A stretch of 64,000 nt of DNA from Gammaproteobacteria bacterium (lineage in GTDB: Bacteria; Pseudomonadota; Gammaproteobacteria; Ga0077536): assembly GCA_016209015.1 (NCBI GenBank), contig JACQWY010000019.1, forward strand, positions 207,692 through 271,691. The letters are read 5' to 3'. How positions within the stretch are numbered: the first letter of the stretch is position 1; each line of letters opens with the position of its first letter. Position numbers and translations under genes: made by a program. The notes under the pieces were generated by a model that was not told where the DNA came from, did no database searches, and saw only the letters and a program-made list of their open reading frames with translations. Positions 1 to 8,338 of the stretch are shown in pieces.

Positions 1-303
1 AACCGCGTGCGCATCGGCTGCCAGGCGCGCGCGCTCGAGAACCAGTGCTACGTCGTGCAAGCGCCGACGGTCGGTGACTGCGACTGGTCCGAGGCGGTCG
101 ATCGCAATGTCGGCGCCGCGGCGATCTATACGCCCGTCGACTACGGATTTCCTGCCGATGGCGTGCTCGCGCAGGGCGTGATGAACACCGCGATGTGGGT
201 CTATGCCGACGTCGATCCCGCCGCGATCGCGAGAGTGCGCGACACGGGCCAGGTCTTCAACTATCGCGACTGGGAAGGCCAGTACGGCCCGCTCGGGAGC
301 TGA
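1..303 (+). CDS. Carbon-nitrogen hydrolase family protein, C-terminal part (gene starts before window)
   Basis: The reading frame is open from base 1 and ends at a TGA at 301-303, so only about the last 100 residues are present. The segment [17 protein letters not shown] is typical of the nitrilase/carbon-nitrogen hydrolase fold just after the catalytic Cys region (family knowledge): the Glu-Asn-Gln and the following beta-strand pattern match. The catalytic Glu-Lys-Cys triad would lie upstream of the window and cannot be checked. These enzymes hydrolyse nitriles or amides; the substrate is unknown. The next gene, mscL, follows on the same strand after about 107 bases. Confidence 0.75.
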   Translation, partial: NRVRIGCQARALENQCYVVQAPTVGDCDWSEAVDRNVGAAAIYTPVDYGFPADGVLAQGVMNTAMWVYADVDPAAIARVRDTGQVFNYRDWEGQYGPLGS

Positions 304-410
304 GCCCGGCGCGGTGCTGCCCGAAGCACCCTTCGGGCTTACACTACCGGCGGAGCATCGGCGCGACGCCGAGACACCGAACGATACAGACGCAAACGGA
401 GGAGGGTCCC

Positions 411-842
411 ATGTTGAAGGAGTTCAAGGAATTCGCCATGCGCGGCAACGTCGTCGACATGGCGGTCGGCATCATCATCGGCGCTGCGTTCGGCAAAATC
501 GTCAGCTCGCTCGTGGAAGACGTGATCATGCCGCCCATCGGCCTCATGCTCGGCAAGGTCGATTTCAGCAATCTCTTCGTCACGTTGCACGAAGGCACGA
601 AAGTGCCTCCGCCCTATGCCTCGGTCGCGGCGGCGAAGGAAGCGGGCGCGGTCACGCTGAACTACGGTCTGTTCGTCAACAGCGTGATCAGCTTCGTCAT
701 CGTCGCCTTCGCGGTCTTCATGCTGGTGCGTACGATGAACCAGCTCAAGAAGACCGAGCCGCCGCCGCCGGCCGCGCCCGCGGAACCGAGCGGCGAGGAG
801 AAGGTGCTGCTCGAAATCCGCGATCTGTTGAAGTCACGCTGA
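411..842 (+). CDS. mscL: Large-conductance mechanosensitive channel MscL
   Basis: The 143-residue product begins [20 protein letters not shown] and has the standard MscL layout. There is an N-terminal amphipathic helix, a first membrane helix at about residues 15-45 that is rich in Gly/Ala/Ile, a periplasmic loop, a second helix at about 84-107, and a charged C-terminal helix ending [11 protein letters not shown]. MscL forms a homopentameric inner-membrane pore that releases solutes on hypo-osmotic shock. The ATG at 411 is preceded by a GGAGGAGGG Shine-Dalgarno sequence. Length matches the family (about 136-145 residues). A proline/alanine-rich linker of about 12 residues separates TM2 from the C-terminal helix. 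A hairpin at 852-873 follows. Confidence 0.96.
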   Translation: MLKEFKEFAMRGNVVDMAVGIIIGAAFGKIVSSLVEDVIMPPIGLMLGKVDFSNLFVTLHEGTKVPPPYASVAAAKEAGAVTLNYGLFVNSVISFVIVAFAVFMLVRTMNQLKKTEPPPPAAPAEPSGEEKVLLEIRDLLKSR

Positions 843-851
843 TAATCGCGT

Positions 852-873
852 GAGCCGGCACGCGCGCCGGCTC
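852..873 (+). terminator. Hairpin after mscL (possible terminator)
   Basis: GAGCCGGC at 852-859 pairs with GCCGGCTC at 866-873 around a six-base loop. There is no T-tract, so it is at best a weak or Rho-assisted terminator between mscL and the hydrolase. Confidence 0.4.
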
Positions 874-895
874 TGCCCGCACGAGGGAGCCGCTC

Positions 896-1693
896 ATGCC
901 CGCATTCACCATCGGCAACGTCACGCTCAACTACCAGATCGACGGTCCCGCCGCCGCGCGCCGCACTGTCGTGCTCTCGAATTCGCTGTCCTCGAATCTG
1001 CGCATGTGGGTGCATCAGGTGCCCGCGCTCGTCGGCGCCGGATTCCGCGTCGTGCGCTACGACAGTCGCGGCCACGGGCTCTCGTCCGCGCCTCCCGGAC
1101 CCTATTCGATCGCCGATCTCGCGACCGACGCGATCGCCTTGATGGACGCGCTCGCGCTCGGTCGCGTGGATTTCTGCGGGCTCTCCATGGGCGGCATGGT
1201 CGGCCAGTATCTCGGCACGCATCATGCGCAGCGGCTGCACACGCTCACGCTGTGCGCGACGGCCGCGCACATGGGGCCGCGCGAGCTCTGGGACCAGCGC
1301 ATCGCGACCGTGCGCGAGAAGGGCATGGCCGGCGTCGCGGACGCGACGATCCAGCGCTGGTTCACCGAGGCGAGCCGTGCGGCGCTTACCGACGACGTCG
1401 CGCAGGTGCGCGCGCAAGTGCTCTCGACGCCCGTCGAAGGCTATTGCGGCTGCTGCGCCGCGATCCGCGACATGGATCAGCGCGAGTCGATCCGCGCCAT
1501 CGCCGTTCCGACGCAGATCATCGTCGGCGCGGACGATCCGAGCACGCCGGTCGCGGCCTCCGAGCTCATCCACGAGCGCATCGCCGGCTCGCGGCTCGCG
1601 ATCATCCCGGCCGCGCAGCACTTCCTGAACGTCGAGCAGGTCGGCGCTTTCAATGGCGCGCTGCTCGATTTCCTGAACGCGCATCCCGTCTGA
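896..1693 (+). CDS. Alpha/beta hydrolase, 3-oxoadipate enol-lactonase (PcaD)-like
   Basis: 265 residues with the alpha/beta-hydrolase fold. The oxyanion/HG region lies near residues 27-33, the nucleophile elbow GLSMGG contains Ser97, the acid is Asp213 or Asp214 in GADDPSTPV, and the base is His242 in AAQHF. The sequence RVVRYDSRGHGLSS and the overall size are typical of 3-oxoadipate enol-lactonases (beta-ketoadipate pathway), but the neighbours are not aromatic-degradation genes, so another small ester or lactone substrate is possible. The ATG at 896 has a GAGGGAG ribosome site upstream. Its stop is 4 bases before the next ATG, suggesting co-transcription with the alkyltransferase-like gene. 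Confidence 0.75.
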   Translation: MPAFTIGNVTLNYQIDGPAAARRTVVLSNSLSSNLRMWVHQVPALVGAGFRVVRYDSRGHGLSSAPPGPYSIADLATDAIALMDALALGRVDFCGLSMGGMVGQYLGTHHAQRLHTLTLCATAAHMGPRELWDQRIATVREKGMAGVADATIQRWFTEASRAALTDDVAQVRAQVLSTPVEGYCGCCAAIRDMDQRESIRAIAVPTQIIVGADDPSTPVAASELIHERIAGSRLAIIPAAQHFLNVEQVGAFNGALLDFLNAHPV

Positions 1694-1697
1694 GCCC

Positions 1698-2045
1698 ATG
1701 GCGAAGCGCCGCGCCGTCCGGCCTCCCGACGGCGCGAACCGCAACGAGCGCGTGTGGGCGGTGGTCGCCGCGATTCCGACGGGCCGCGTCGCGACCTACA
1801 AGCAGATCGCCGCGCTCGCCGACTGTCCGGGCCCGACGGGTGCGCGCCAGGTCGGTTACGCACTCGCCGCGCTCGCGGACGGCACGCGCATTCCCTGGCA
1901 TCGGGTAGTGAATTCGCGCGGCCGCGTCAGTCCGCGCGGCGCGAGCGACGTGTCCGGGCGCCAGCAGAGCCTGCTCGGCGCGGAAGGCGTAGAATTCGGT
2001 CTCGACGGCGCGATCGACCTCGCGCGCTACGAATGGCGGCCCTGA
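1698..2045 (+). CDS. Alkyltransferase-like (ATL) DNA-binding protein
   Basis: 115 residues homologous to the DNA-binding domain of O6-methylguanine-DNA methyltransferase. The active-site motif reads PWHRV (residues 66-70) instead of PCHRV, so the acceptor cysteine is replaced by Trp. That is the hallmark of ATL proteins such as E. coli Atl (YbaZ), which bind O6-alkylguanine without transferring the alkyl group and flag the lesion for nucleotide excision repair. The conserved helix-turn-helix region containing GPTGARQVGYAL and the RVVNSRGRVS segment are present. It starts 4 bases after the preceding hydrolase gene. Confidence 0.88.
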   Translation: MAKRRAVRPPDGANRNERVWAVVAAIPTGRVATYKQIAALADCPGPTGARQVGYALAALADGTRIPWHRVVNSRGRVSPRGASDVSGRQQSLLGAEGVEFGLDGAIDLARYEWRP

Positions 2046-2071
2046 TCGCGCGCGGCCGCCGAGGAGCCTCG

Positions 2072-2467
2072 ATGCAAAGCCCAGCCCCCGCCCGGCGCCG
2101 CTTCACCGGACCGATCTTCGCGCTCGTCGCCTCGGCCGTGATCATCGCCCACCGCGTGCTCGTCGGAACGAGCGCGCCGGCCGTGATGTGCGAGACGGAT
2201 CTCGCGCCCGCGAAAGCGGACGCCGTGATGCTCGGGGCGAGCTGGTGCCGGTATTGCGGCGACGCGCGGCGGCTCTTCACCGAGAAGCACGTCAGCTACT
2301 GCGAATACGACGTCGAGGAATCGCAGCGCGGCGCGGAGTTGTATCAGAAGAGCCGCTTGCAGGGACTGCCCATCATCTACATCGGCCAGTCGATGTTCGT
2401 CGGCTTCGATCGCGACGCCCTGATGCAGGCCATCCAGGCCTTGCCCAAACCGCCGCTCGGCACCTGA
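2072..2467 (+). CDS. Membrane-anchored glutaredoxin-like protein
   Basis: 131 residues. Residues about 12-33 form one hydrophobic segment after an Arg-rich start, which predicts an uncleaved membrane anchor or signal. The rest is a thioredoxin/glutaredoxin fold with the redox motif WCRYC (Cys59, Cys62) and the cis-proline segment LPIIYIG. The C-X-X-C with Arg-Tyr differs from the CPYC of classical glutaredoxins. A role in thiol redox chemistry at the membrane or in the periplasm is inferred. The ATG at 2072 has GGAGCC upstream. The gene converges on the pyrimidine block; its stop is only 7 bases from the stop of the opposite gene. Confidence 0.75.
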   Translation: MQSPAPARRRFTGPIFALVASAVIIAHRVLVGTSAPAVMCETDLAPAKADAVMLGASWCRYCGDARRLFTEKHVSYCEYDVEESQRGAELYQKSRLQGLPIIYIGQSMFVGFDRDALMQAIQALPKPPLGT

Positions 2468-2474
2468 TCCCCGG

Positions 2475-3356
2475 TTACTGGAACACCACGCTCGCCGCGT
2501 CGAACACCGGCCCGTCCACGCATACCCGCTTCATCGCGCGTCCGGCGGGCGTCTCGACGCCGACCACGCAGCCCGCACAGCCGCCGACCGCGCAGGCCAT
2601 GTATTCCTCGAGCGAGATCCGTCCGGGCAGCGCGTAGTCGCGGCACAGCGCCGCGACGGCTTTCAACATCGGCGTCGGGCCGCAGGCGAACACTTCGACT
2701 TCCGCGCGCGCGTCCGCCGGCAGCGCCTCCAGCCAGGTGCGCGCGAGATCGGTCACGTAGCCTTCGAAGCAGCCCGGGAACCCCGCGCCGCTCGCGAGAC
2801 GGCAGGCGATACCCCAGTCCTCGAGCAGCGGCATCGTCGCAATCGTCGCGGGCGGCACGCCCGGCACCATGATCCGCGAGGGCCGTGCCTGGAACGGGAA
2901 CGGCACTTCGGAGCCCATGATGACGAACGGCGCGAGCGTCTTCTCGCGCTTCATCGCCTCGGCGAGGAATACCATCGGCGGGATGCCGACGCCGCCGCCG
3001 ATGAGCAGCGGCCGGCGCTTGCCCGACGGCTCGAACGGCACGCCGATCGGTCCGAGCAGGTTCAACTGCTCACCGGGCTTCGCCTGTGCCAGCAGTTCCG
3101 TGCCGTGGCCGTGGACCTTGAACAGGATCTCGATTTCGCCGCGCGCCGGATTCGCCCGCATGATCGACATCGGGCGGCGCATGGGCAGTCGCGGCGCGCA
3201 GCGCACGTGCAGAAACGAACCGGGCAGGGCGCGCGCGGCGATGCGCGGCGCGGCGAGCTTCATCCAGTGCTGACGGCCGGCGTGTGCGACCGATTCCAGC
3301 ACCTCGGCGTCCTCGACGAGGATCGTGTCGCGATGCGGCCGCGCGGGCATGTTCAT
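2475..3356 (-). CDS. Dihydroorotate dehydrogenase electron-transfer subunit-like (PyrK-like) flavoprotein
   Basis: 293 residues. An FAD-binding ferredoxin-reductase barrel (about 1-105, with RPMSIMR as the flavin-binding motif) is followed by an NAD-binding half with LLIGGGVGIPPM. A C-terminal [2Fe-2S] cluster motif has Cys255, Cys260, Cys263 and Cys279 (C-X4-C-X2-C-X15-C), as in PyrK. PyrK normally passes electrons from class 1B dihydroorotate dehydrogenase (PyrD) to NAD+. No pyrD is next to it: the next gene downstream is convergent and the upstream one is the pyrC-like gene, 20 bases away. It may pair with a distant PyrD or serve another ferredoxin-reductase role. The start ATG at 3356 is the first of two close Met codons. 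Confidence 0.75.
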   Translation of the reverse strand: MNMPARPHRDTILVEDAEVLESVAHAGRQHWMKLAAPRIAARALPGSFLHVRCAPRLPMRRPMSIMRANPARGEIEILFKVHGHGTELLAQAKPGEQLNLLGPIGVPFEPSGKRRPLLIGGGVGIPPMVFLAEAMKREKTLAPFVIMGSEVPFPFQARPSRIMVPGVPPATIATMPLLEDWGIACRLASGAGFPGCFEGYVTDLARTWLEALPADARAEVEVFACGPTPMLKAVAALCRDYALPGRISLEEYMACAVGGCAGCVVGVETPAGRAMKRVCVDGPVFDAASVVFQ

Positions 3357-3376
3357 GGCGTCGTCTCCGGGCGCGC

Positions 3377-4666
3377 TCAGCGGCGCGCGTCGAGGCCATC
3401 GTGGACGATGCGTCCATCGACGATGGTCATCATCACCTTGCCGGTGAGCTTGCGGCCGAGCCAGGGTGAATTCTTGCCGGCGCTCGCGAGCGCGGCCGCG
3501 CTCGCCGTCCATTCCGCGCGCGGATTGAACACGCAGATATCCGCCGGCTGGCCCGGGCTCAGATCGCCGCCCGTCTGTCCGAGCACGCGGTGCGGTGCGA
3601 CGCTCGCCGCGCGGATCGCAGCCGGCAGATCGAACAACCCGCGCTCCGCGCATTCGAGCAGCGCCGGCAGGAAAGCGTCGAGCGTCGAGGCGCCGGCTTC
3701 CGTCAGCATGAAGGGCGCTGCCTTCGCGTCCGCGTCGTGTGGTTCGTGATAGGGACAGATCGCGTCGATCTGCCCGCGCTTCACGCCGAGGCCCAGGCCC
3801 GCGCGATCGCGCTCGGAGCGGAGCGGCGGACGCACGTGGAGATTCGCGTCGTAGCCGTCGACGTCCTCGTCGGTGAAGCAGAGGTTCATGATGCCGACGT
3901 CGGCGCTGACCGGCAGACCCGCCTTGCGCGCATCCGCGATCACTTTGACGGACGCCGCGCTCGACAGCCGGCAGAAGTGCGCGGTCACGCCCGTCTCGGC
4001 GACGAGCGCGATGTCGCGCTGGATGGCGATCGTCTCCGCGGCGCCGGGAATGCCGGCGACGCCGAGCCGCGTGCTCGTCGCGCCCTCGTGCATCGCGCCC
4101 TGGCGGCCGAGCCAGTGATCCTCGGACTGCAGGAAAACGGTGAGCCCCGCCGTCGCGGCGTAGGCGAGCGCGTTGCGCAGCACCGTCGTGTCGACGATCG
4201 CGCGCTCGACGTTCGTCACGCCGACGCAGCCGCCGTCCTTCAAGGCCTGCATCTCGGCGAGCACCTTGCCCTCGAGACCGACGGTCAACGCGCCGAGATA
4301 GCGCACCCGCGCCGCGCGCGTACGCGCAGCACGCTGGTTCACGTGCTCGGCGACCGCGGGCGTATCCATGACAGGCTGGGTATCGGGGGTGCAGACGATC
4401 GTCGTGAAACCGTTCGCGGCGGCCGCGCGCGCCTCGCTCGCGATCGTCGCCTTGTGCTCGAAGCCCGGCTCGCGCATGCGCGCACCGAGCTCGACGAAAC
4501 CGGGGCAGACCACGAGGCCCGCCGCGTCGATCACCCATTCGGCGTTGAAGCCGCGCGGCGCGCGGCCGATCGCGGCGATGCGGCCGTGGTCGACGAAGAC
4601 GTCGCAGATTTCGTCGCGCTCGTTCGCCGGGTCGATGACGCGCCCGCCGCGGATGCGGATGGTCAT
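3377..4666 (-). CDS. pyrC': Dihydroorotase-like protein lacking catalytic residues (PyrC'/PyrX type)
   Basis: 429 residues with the amidohydrolase fold of class I dihydroorotases, but the metal site is dismantled. The usual D-x-H-x-H-x-R-E-P reads [10 protein letters not shown], so both His are replaced by Gly and Arg. The later His positions read HFCRLSS (the second His of the usual H-x-C-H is Arg) and VGIMNLC (the family P-H-H is gone). The family T-D-H-A-P-H reads PYHEPH, so the catalytic Asp is Tyr. In Pseudomonas the equivalent pyrC' product is an inactive partner needed for a stable, active aspartate transcarbamoylase dodecamer (family knowledge). It overlaps the end of pyrB by 4 bases (ATGA), consistent with coupled translation and a structural role. 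A true PyrC should exist elsewhere. Confidence 0.9.
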   Translation of the reverse strand: MTIRIRGGRVIDPANERDEICDVFVDHGRIAAIGRAPRGFNAEWVIDAAGLVVCPGFVELGARMREPGFEHKATIASEARAAAANGFTTIVCTPDTQPVMDTPAVAEHVNQRAARTRAARVRYLGALTVGLEGKVLAEMQALKDGGCVGVTNVERAIVDTTVLRNALAYAATAGLTVFLQSEDHWLGRQGAMHEGATSTRLGVAGIPGAAETIAIQRDIALVAETGVTAHFCRLSSAASVKVIADARKAGLPVSADVGIMNLCFTDEDVDGYDANLHVRPPLRSERDRAGLGLGVKRGQIDAICPYHEPHDADAKAAPFMLTEAGASTLDAFLPALLECAERGLFDLPAAIRAASVAPHRVLGQTGGDLSPGQPADICVFNPRAEWTASAAALASAGKNSPWLGRKLTGKVMMTIVDGRIVHDGLDARR

Positions 4667-5637
4667 GCCGCGCTCCCCACGGCCTGCGTGCCCATCACCA
4701 TCGACATCACGGCCATGCGCACCGCGATGCCGTTCGTCACCTGCTGGAGGATGACCGACTGCAGACCGTCGGCGACGGCCGAGTCGATTTCGACGCCGCG
4801 GTTGATCGGCCCGGGGTGCATGACGATCGCGTCCTTCGCGGCGAGTTTGAGCCGCTTCTCGGTGAGACCGTAGACGCGGAAGTATTCGTGCGCGCTCGGC
4901 AGAAGCGCGCTCTGCATGCGCTCCTGCTGGAGGCGCAGCATGATCACGACGTCGGCGTCGGCGATGCCTTCGTCGAAACGGTGGAATACCTTCACGCCCA
5001 TGGCCTCGATTTGCGGCGGGATGAGCGTGCGCGGGCCGACGACGCGCACTTCCGGCACCCCGAGGATCTTCAGCGCGTGGATCTCGGAGCGCGCGACGCG
5101 CGAATGCGCGACGTCGCCGACGATCGCGACCGTGAGATCCTCGAAGCGCTTCTTGAGCCGGCGGATCGTGAAGCAGTCGAGCATCGCCTGTGTCGGGTGC
5201 TCGTGGCGGCCGTCGCCGCCGTTGACGACGCTGATGTGCGGTGCGACCTGGCTCGCGATATAGGCCGCGGCGCCGCTCGTCTGATGCCGCACGACGAACA
5301 TGTCGCACTGCATGGCCTCGAGGTTGCGCAGCGTGTCGGCGAGCGATTCGCCCTTCTTCGCCGAGCTCGATTCGATGTTCAGGTTCAACACGTCGGCCGA
5401 GAGGCGCTTCGCGGCAAGATCGAAAGTCGTGCGCGTGCGCGTGCTCGGCTCGAAGAAGAGATTCACGACGGTCTTGCCGCGGAGCAGCGGCACTTTCTTC
5501 ACGGCGCGGTCGCCCACCGGCGCGAAGCGCTCGGCGTTGTCGAGGATTTGCGTGAGGAGATCGCGGGACAAGCCCTCGATGCCGAGGAAATGTTTCAGGC
5601 GACCCTCGGCGTCGAGCTGGATGTTGGCCTGTCTCAT
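4663..5637 (-). CDS. pyrB: Aspartate carbamoyltransferase catalytic chain
   Basis: 324 residues. The enzyme joins carbamoyl phosphate and L-aspartate to carbamoyl aspartate, the committed step of pyrimidine synthesis. The carbamoyl-phosphate loop STRTRTTF (residues 65-72), the HxT segment VRHQTSG, and the C-terminal motif [11 protein letters not shown] are intact. The N-terminus is about 15 residues longer than in E. coli PyrB, as in Pseudomonas-type class A enzymes that hold UTP-binding extensions. No pyrI regulatory chain is present; the partner is the inactive dihydroorotase-like gene overlapping its 3' end. pyrR lies 38 bases upstream. Confidence 0.97.
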   Translation of the reverse strand: MRQANIQLDAEGRLKHFLGIEGLSRDLLTQILDNAERFAPVGDRAVKKVPLLRGKTVVNLFFEPSTRTRTTFDLAAKRLSADVLNLNIESSSAKKGESLADTLRNLEAMQCDMFVVRHQTSGAAAYIASQVAPHISVVNGGDGRHEHPTQAMLDCFTIRRLKKRFEDLTVAIVGDVAHSRVARSEIHALKILGVPEVRVVGPRTLIPPQIEAMGVKVFHRFDEGIADADVVIMLRLQQERMQSALLPSAHEYFRVYGLTEKRLKLAAKDAIVMHPGPINRGVEIDSAVADGLQSVILQQVTNGIAVRMAVMSMVMGTQAVGSAA

Positions 5638-5675
5638 GTCCGTGCTGAGCTGAACGCGCGCGTCGCACGCGGCGT

Positions 5676-6185
5676 TTAGTGTTTCGCTTTCGTGAATTCG
5701 AGCCTGAGCGGCTCCGGCCCGGTGAGTTTAGCATGCTCGCGCGCGGTCAAGGAGAGATGCGCACCGACGACGTCGGCCTGGATCGGCAGCTCGCGCCCGC
5801 TGCGTGCGCACAGCACGGCGAGCGAGATCGAGGCCGGCCGGCCGTAATCGAAAATCTCGTTCATCGCCGCGCGGATCGTGCGGCCCGTATAGAGGATGTC
5901 GTCGACGAGCACGAGATGCCGATCGTCGACGTCGAACGGCAGGTGCGAGGGCTCGACCGTCGGGTGCATGCCGATGCGGCTGAAGTCGTCGCGGTAGAAC
6001 GCGATGTTGAGCTCGCCGACCGGCTGCTCGAGGCCGAGCAGGGCATGCAGGCGCCGCGCGATCCACACTCCGCCGGTGCGGATGCCTATCAGCGCGGGGT
6101 CCTGGATTTCGAGCGCGGCGAAGCGCTCGCTGAGCGCCGTCGCCATGCCGGCGATCAGTGCTTCGATGTCGTAGTCCTGAGCCAT
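5676..6185 (-). CDS. pyrR: Bifunctional pyrimidine regulatory protein / uracil phosphoribosyltransferase PyrR
   Basis: 169 residues of the type I phosphoribosyltransferase fold. The PRPP-binding loop [15 protein letters not shown] is at about residues 92-106 and the N-terminal part has [13 protein letters not shown]. In Firmicutes PyrR binds pyr mRNA to control attenuation; in Pseudomonas the homologue sits in front of pyrB and acts in pyrimidine-dependent regulation (family knowledge). Here it is directly upstream of pyrB in the same orientation and ends 38 bases before it. The start ATG at 6185 lies just one base from the ruvX stop, so it is probably co-transcribed. Confidence 0.94.
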   Translation of the reverse strand: MAQDYDIEALIAGMATALSERFAALEIQDPALIGIRTGGVWIARRLHALLGLEQPVGELNIAFYRDDFSRIGMHPTVEPSHLPFDVDDRHLVLVDDILYTGRTIRAAMNEIFDYGRPASISLAVLCARSGRELPIQADVVGAHLSLTAREHAKLTGPEPLRLEFTKAKH

Positions 6186-6186
6186 T

Positions 6187-6612
6187 TCAATGCGTCCGTT
6201 CCACAGTTTGATGTTCGAGCCAGCTCGCGAGGATGAGCGCCGCGGCGCGCGCGTCGAGCCCGGGTCCGCCCGTGCGCGGTCCGGCCTGCAGAGCCCCGTG
6301 CGAGGACAGCGTCTCGTCCACGAATTCGACCGGCAGCCGGTAGCGCGCGTGCAGGCGTCGCGCGAAGCGCTCGACGGCGGGCTTCAGCGCGTGCGGGGCG
6401 CCGTCGGCAGTTCGAGGCATGCCGACGACGAGCTTCTCCGGCTGCCATTGCGCGATGAGCCGCGCGAGCGCGTTCCAGTCCGGCTGGCCGTGTTCCGCGG
6501 GCAGCGTCGCGAGCGGATTCGCCGTCGCGGTGAGCGTCTGTCCGACCGCCACGCCGATGCGCTTCTCGCCGAAGTCGAAACCGAGCGCGGTCAGGATGCC
6601 GGCCGGGCTCAC
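6187..6612 (-). CDS. ruvX: Putative pre-16S rRNA nuclease / Holliday junction resolvase-like RuvX (YqgF)
   Basis: 141 residues of the YqgF RNase H-like fold. The first acidic residue is in GFDFGEKRIGVAVG, the second in VDETLSSHGA, and the last in GLDARAAALILASWLEH. YqgF takes part in maturation of 16S rRNA 5' ends in E. coli (family knowledge). The start is GTG at 6612, overlapping the yqgE stop by 4 bases (GTGA), which supports this start and translational coupling. Placement between yqgE and pyrR matches the conserved gammaproteobacterial order. Confidence 0.92.
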   Translation of the reverse strand: MSPAGILTALGFDFGEKRIGVAVGQTLTATANPLATLPAEHGQPDWNALARLIAQWQPEKLVVGMPRTADGAPHALKPAVERFARRLHARYRLPVEFVDETLSSHGALQAGPRTGGPGLDARAAALILASWLEHQTVERTH

Positions 6613-7169
6613 GCGTGGCCGACGTCCTGCGAGAGCAGTACGAGATCGATGCCGAGCTTCGCCGCGGCGCGCTCCCAGCGGCTCTCCGGCGGCGCGCGGA
6701 AGATGATGTCCGCGTCGGCCGGGCCGCTCAGCCAGGCGTTCTGCGCGATCTCCTGCTCGAGCTGCCCGGCGCCCCAGCCCGCATAGCCGAGTGCGACGAG
6801 CGTTTCGCGCGGTCCGCTGCCGTTCGAGATCGCTTCGAGGATTTCGCGCGAGGTAGAGACGCCGACCTCCTCGGAGACATGGATCGTGGAGCCCCAGTCC
6901 GTGCCGGGCCGGTGGATGATGAAGCCGCGATCGCGGTGCACCGGTCCACCCTGGAAGACGGGCTGCTGATTGATGGCGGGGTTCTCGCTCTCGAGCTGCA
7001 TCTGCGCGAGCACTTCGCCGAGATCGATGTTCATCGGCCGGTTGATGACGATGCCCATGGCCCCGTCGTCGTTGTGCGCACACACGAGCGTCACCGTCCG
7101 CGAAAAGTTCGGATCCGCGAGCGAGGGCATCGCGATCAGGAAGTGATTCGTCAGATCGAGCGTGCGCAT
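6609..7169 (-). CDS. yqgE: YqgE/AlgH family protein (DUF179)
   Basis: 186 residues from the ATG at 7169 (MRTLDLTNHFLIAMP), which begins where the family usually begins. A longer frame from 7229 exists but its first 20 residues look non-homologous. The family motifs NHFLIAMPSLADPNF, GAMGIVINRP, VFQGGPV and LGYAGWGAGQLEQE are all present. The molecular function is uncertain (AlgH was named for effects on alginate in Pseudomonas). It ends by overlapping ruvX by 4 bases; tonB lies upstream after 96 bases. Confidence 0.92.
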   Translation of the reverse strand: MRTLDLTNHFLIAMPSLADPNFSRTVTLVCAHNDDGAMGIVINRPMNIDLGEVLAQMQLESENPAINQQPVFQGGPVHRDRGFIIHRPGTDWGSTIHVSEEVGVSTSREILEAISNGSGPRETLVALGYAGWGAGQLEQEIAQNAWLSGPADADIIFRAPPESRWERAAAKLGIDLVLLSQDVGHA

Positions 7170-7265
7170 GTCCCTAGTATTCCCGCGCCGGGGCGCGGTG
7201 ACAAGGGAAGCGGAACCCGCGCCGGGCAAAGGATCGTTGCGCCCGCACCACGCGCACGACAGGGC

Positions 7266-8279
7266 TCAATCGTGGGCCGTGAACTGCTCCGAGGCGAGGA
7301 ACTTCCAGGTCCGCGTGACGTGCAGGACGTCGACCTGCTTGCGGATGTCGTCGGGGAACTGCGCGAACGGCGCCGCGAGCTCGACGATGCGCACCGCCGC
7401 GTCGTCGAGCACCTTGTGACCCGAGGACTTGCGCACGACGATTTCGATGACCGTGCCGTCCGGCCTGAGCGCGACGTCGAGGAGCAGACTCCCCGAGAGC
7501 TTGCGCTGCCGCGCTTCGTCCGGGTAGTTGAGATTGCCGATGCGCTCCACCTTCGCGCGCCAGGCCTCCATGTAGGCCGCGTACTGGTATTCCTGGGTGC
7601 TCGCCGAAATGAATTTCTGGCGCGGCCGCTTCGCACGCGTCTCGAGGCGTTGCTGCAACTCCGAGTTCAGGCTCGCGAGCGCGAAGGAGCGCGTGATGAG
7701 CTGCTCGGCGGTGGGCAGCGGCGGGCTGTCGATCGCGGCGTGAGCCTGCACCTCGGGCGTGCCGCCGGCGGCTTCGGCGGGCGCGGTCTCCGCGGTCGGC
7801 GCGGGCGTCGGCTTCGGCAGCTCCGCGATCTGGGCGGGCTGCACGAGCTTCGCCTCCTTCGGCGGTGCGGCCTTTTCCTTCTTCGGTTTCGGCGCGGGCG
7901 GTGCGGGCGGGGCCGCGACGGGCGGTGCCGGAGTCTCGGCCGGCGCCTCCGCCGGCTGCGGCGGCGCCGCGGCCGCGGCGACCGCGGCGACGGGCGCGGG
8001 GATCGGCGCTTCGGTGGGCGTCGAGGGACGCTCCGCGGTCTCGCTGTCCCCACCGCCCTTGAGGTTCGCCTGGGCGAGCAGATCCGCTTTCTCGGGCGCC
8101 GTGTCGGATTTTTGATTGACGAGCGTGACGTCGAGCGACTCGTAGCGCGCTGGGCGTTTCTTCTCCGGCGCGAAGCTCACGCCGAGCACGATCATCGCGT
8201 GCACGATGATCGCCACGCAGAGCGTGAGCCCGAGACGGTCGGAGGGCTGGATCGGTCGTCCCAGGGCGGCTGTCGTCAT
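7266..8279 (-). CDS. tonB: TonB-family energy transducer
   Basis: 337 residues. There is one N-terminal membrane helix at about residues 18-38, a long Pro/Ala/Lys-rich periplasmic spacer at about 80-180, and a C-terminal TonB domain with YPDEARQRKLSGSLLLDVALRPDG and a final Phe/Trp-containing strand. It couples proton motive force via ExbB/ExbD to outer-membrane receptors. No exbBD genes are adjacent. Placement between gshB and yqgE is as in Pseudomonas. The C-terminal domain carries extra residues typical of the TonB2-like paralogues of this locus, some of which influence pili or motility rather than iron uptake, so the exact role is open. Confidence 0.88.
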   Translation of the reverse strand: MTTAALGRPIQPSDRLGLTLCVAIIVHAMIVLGVSFAPEKKRPARYESLDVTLVNQKSDTAPEKADLLAQANLKGGGDSETAERPSTPTEAPIPAPVAAVAAAAAPPQPAEAPAETPAPPVAAPPAPPAPKPKKEKAAPPKEAKLVQPAQIAELPKPTPAPTAETAPAEAAGGTPEVQAHAAIDSPPLPTAEQLITRSFALASLNSELQQRLETRAKRPRQKFISASTQEYQYAAYMEAWRAKVERIGNLNYPDEARQRKLSGSLLLDVALRPDGTVIEIVVRKSSGHKVLDDAAVRIVELAAPFAQFPDDIRKQVDVLHVTRTWKFLASEQFTAHD

Positions 8280-8338
8280 GCGCGTCTTCACCCGGAGTGC
8301 TGGTGCATGGACAACGTGACCGGTCGCACGTTCCTCGA

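Noticed and set aside
2475..4538. Long minus-strand frame joining pyrK-like and upstream sequence
   Set aside because: Only the part below 3356 has homology. The upstream part is an alternate frame of the pyrC-like gene, so this is not a gene fusion.
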